Position numbers and translations under genes: made by a program. A DNA stretch of 22,205 nucleotides from NCBI GenBank assembly GCA_035352715.1, contig DAOPYE010000037.1, forward strand, positions 1 through 22,205. The letters are read 5' to 3'. The notes beneath the pieces are model-generated. The model worked only from the letters and a program-made list of their open reading frames with translations, ran no database searches and had not been told where the DNA came from. The stretch is from DAOPYE01 sp035352715 (GTDB lineage: Bacteria > Acidobacteriota > Holophagae > Holophagales > Holophagaceae). Below are positions 21,811-22,205 of the stretch, piece by piece (positions within the stretch are counted from its first letter, which is position 1; every line of letters begins with the position of its first letter).

Positions 21811-22205
21811 ATGAAGATCGCTCGAAACCTCATTCCCCTTGCCGTAGTCGTGGCTCTCGGCGCGGGTGTGGCCTGCAAGAAACCGGCTCCCGTTGCCGAA
21901 ACGCCAAAGGTTGACGAAGACGCCGCGAGGAAGGCGGCCGAGGAAGAAGCTCGCCGCAAGGCCGCTGCTGAAGCCGAAGCTGCTCGCAAGGCGGCCGAGG
22001 AAGAGGCCCGCCGCAAGGCTGAAGCCGAGGCCGAAGCTGCCAAGAAGGCTGAAGCTGAGAAGCTGGCCGCCTACAAGGCCGCTGCTGAAGCTGCCCTTGT
22101 GGACATCAACTATGACTTCGATAAGTCTGGCATTCGCGAAGCCGACAAGGCCAAGCTCCAGGCCATCGCCGATTTCCTCAAGGCCTTCCCCCAGGCCAAG
22201 ATCCA
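21811..22205 (+). CDS. pal: Peptidoglycan-associated lipoprotein Pal, 3' end beyond window
   Basis: The first 131 residues of an OmpA-domain lipoprotein. A signal peptide (MKIARNLIPLAVVVALGAG) leads to Cys22; the lipobox reads GVAC, with Gly where Leu is usual. Residues about 30-95 are an Ala/Glu/Lys/Arg-rich helical linker containing a tandem repeat. The OmpA-like domain begins at about 97 (VDINYDFDKSGIREADKAKLQAIADFLK), which binds peptidoglycan diaminopimelate in known relatives. The protein would sit in the outer membrane and bind TolB, encoded just upstream. GGAGGA (21798-21803) is a strong ribosome site. The linker is longer than in E. coli Pal. The end of the gene lies outside the window. 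Confidence 0.93.
   Translation, partial: MKIARNLIPLAVVVALGAGVACKKPAPVAETPKVDEDAARKAAEEEARRKAAAEAEAARKAAEEEARRKAEAEAEAAKKAEAEKLAAYKAAAEAALVDINYDFDKSGIREADKAKLQAIADFLKAFPQAKI
21934..22047 (+). repeat. Tandem 57-bp repeat, two copies, inside pal
   Basis: Copies at 21934-21990 and 21991-22047 encode 19-residue units that begin AAEEEARRKA and differ at two residues (Ala/Glu and Arg/Lys). By eye 11 of 57 bases differ, several of them silent. The repeat builds the helical linker between the lipid anchor and the OmpA domain. Confidence 0.85.

Noticed and set aside
21702..22043. Minus-strand Ala/Ser-rich ORF opposite pal
   Set aside because: It is the mirror of the Ala/Glu/Lys repeat codons of pal and has no family likeness.

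Overview
The window is dense, GC-rich, single-copy bacterial chromosome, with no IS, prophage, CRISPR, rRNA or tRNA signal. The organism is Gram-negative: it has TolB, Pal and a PBP1A-type bifunctional peptidoglycan synthase. The mix of housekeeping genes (nadK, PBP1A, DEAD-box helicase, rho, rnhB, tolB-pal) and the composition would fit an Acidobacteriota (Holophaga/Geothrix-like) or deltaproteobacterial chromosome. That placement is inference from general familiarity, not from a search.

Layout. (1) 2-790: 3' part of a type-B carboxylesterase, closed by a hairpin, then about 300 bp without a gene. (2) 1094-4139: a two-gene ABC importer, made of a double-length permease and an ATPase with an extra C-terminal domain; no solute-binding protein is present. 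(3) 4159-5028 (-): nadK, divergent from PBP1A (5094-7532, +). (4) A strong two-way terminator at 7558-7593 separates PBP1A from a convergent DEAD-box helicase (7619-9241, -). (5) 9367-10688: sixA-type phosphatase and alpha/beta hydrolase, coupled by an ATGA overlap. (6) 10773-12465: rho, followed closely by a CHMI-type isomerase. (7) 12667-13376: a small tautomerase and an HxlR-family regulator, separated by a perfect 12-bp inverted repeat. (8) 13441-14139 (-): an uncharacterised helical protein. (9) 14200-20403 (+): a long same-strand run of DUF2520 Rossmann protein, M61 peptidase, family-2 glycosyltransferase, RNase HII, NUDIX hydrolase and two DppB/DppC-type permeases, with four junctions made of ATGA or GTGA overlaps. 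(10) 20441-22205: tolB and the start of pal, which runs off the window.

How the genes fit together. Several belong to the envelope: PBP1A builds peptidoglycan, TolB/Pal tie the outer membrane to it, and the glycosyltransferase may act on lipid-linked sugars. Others keep nucleic acids and nucleotides in order: NadK, helicase, Rho, RNase HII, NUDIX. The parts that look least ordinary are the binding-protein-less ABC importer, the CHMI isomerase attached to rho, the 4-OT-like tautomerase lacking the usual active-site arginines beside an HxlR regulator lacking its usual N-terminal cysteine, the DppB/DppC pair without ATPases or binding protein, and two 3-4 codon micro-ORFs that end in an ATGA overlap with the starts of rnhB and tolB. 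No clearly new defence or mobile system was seen.
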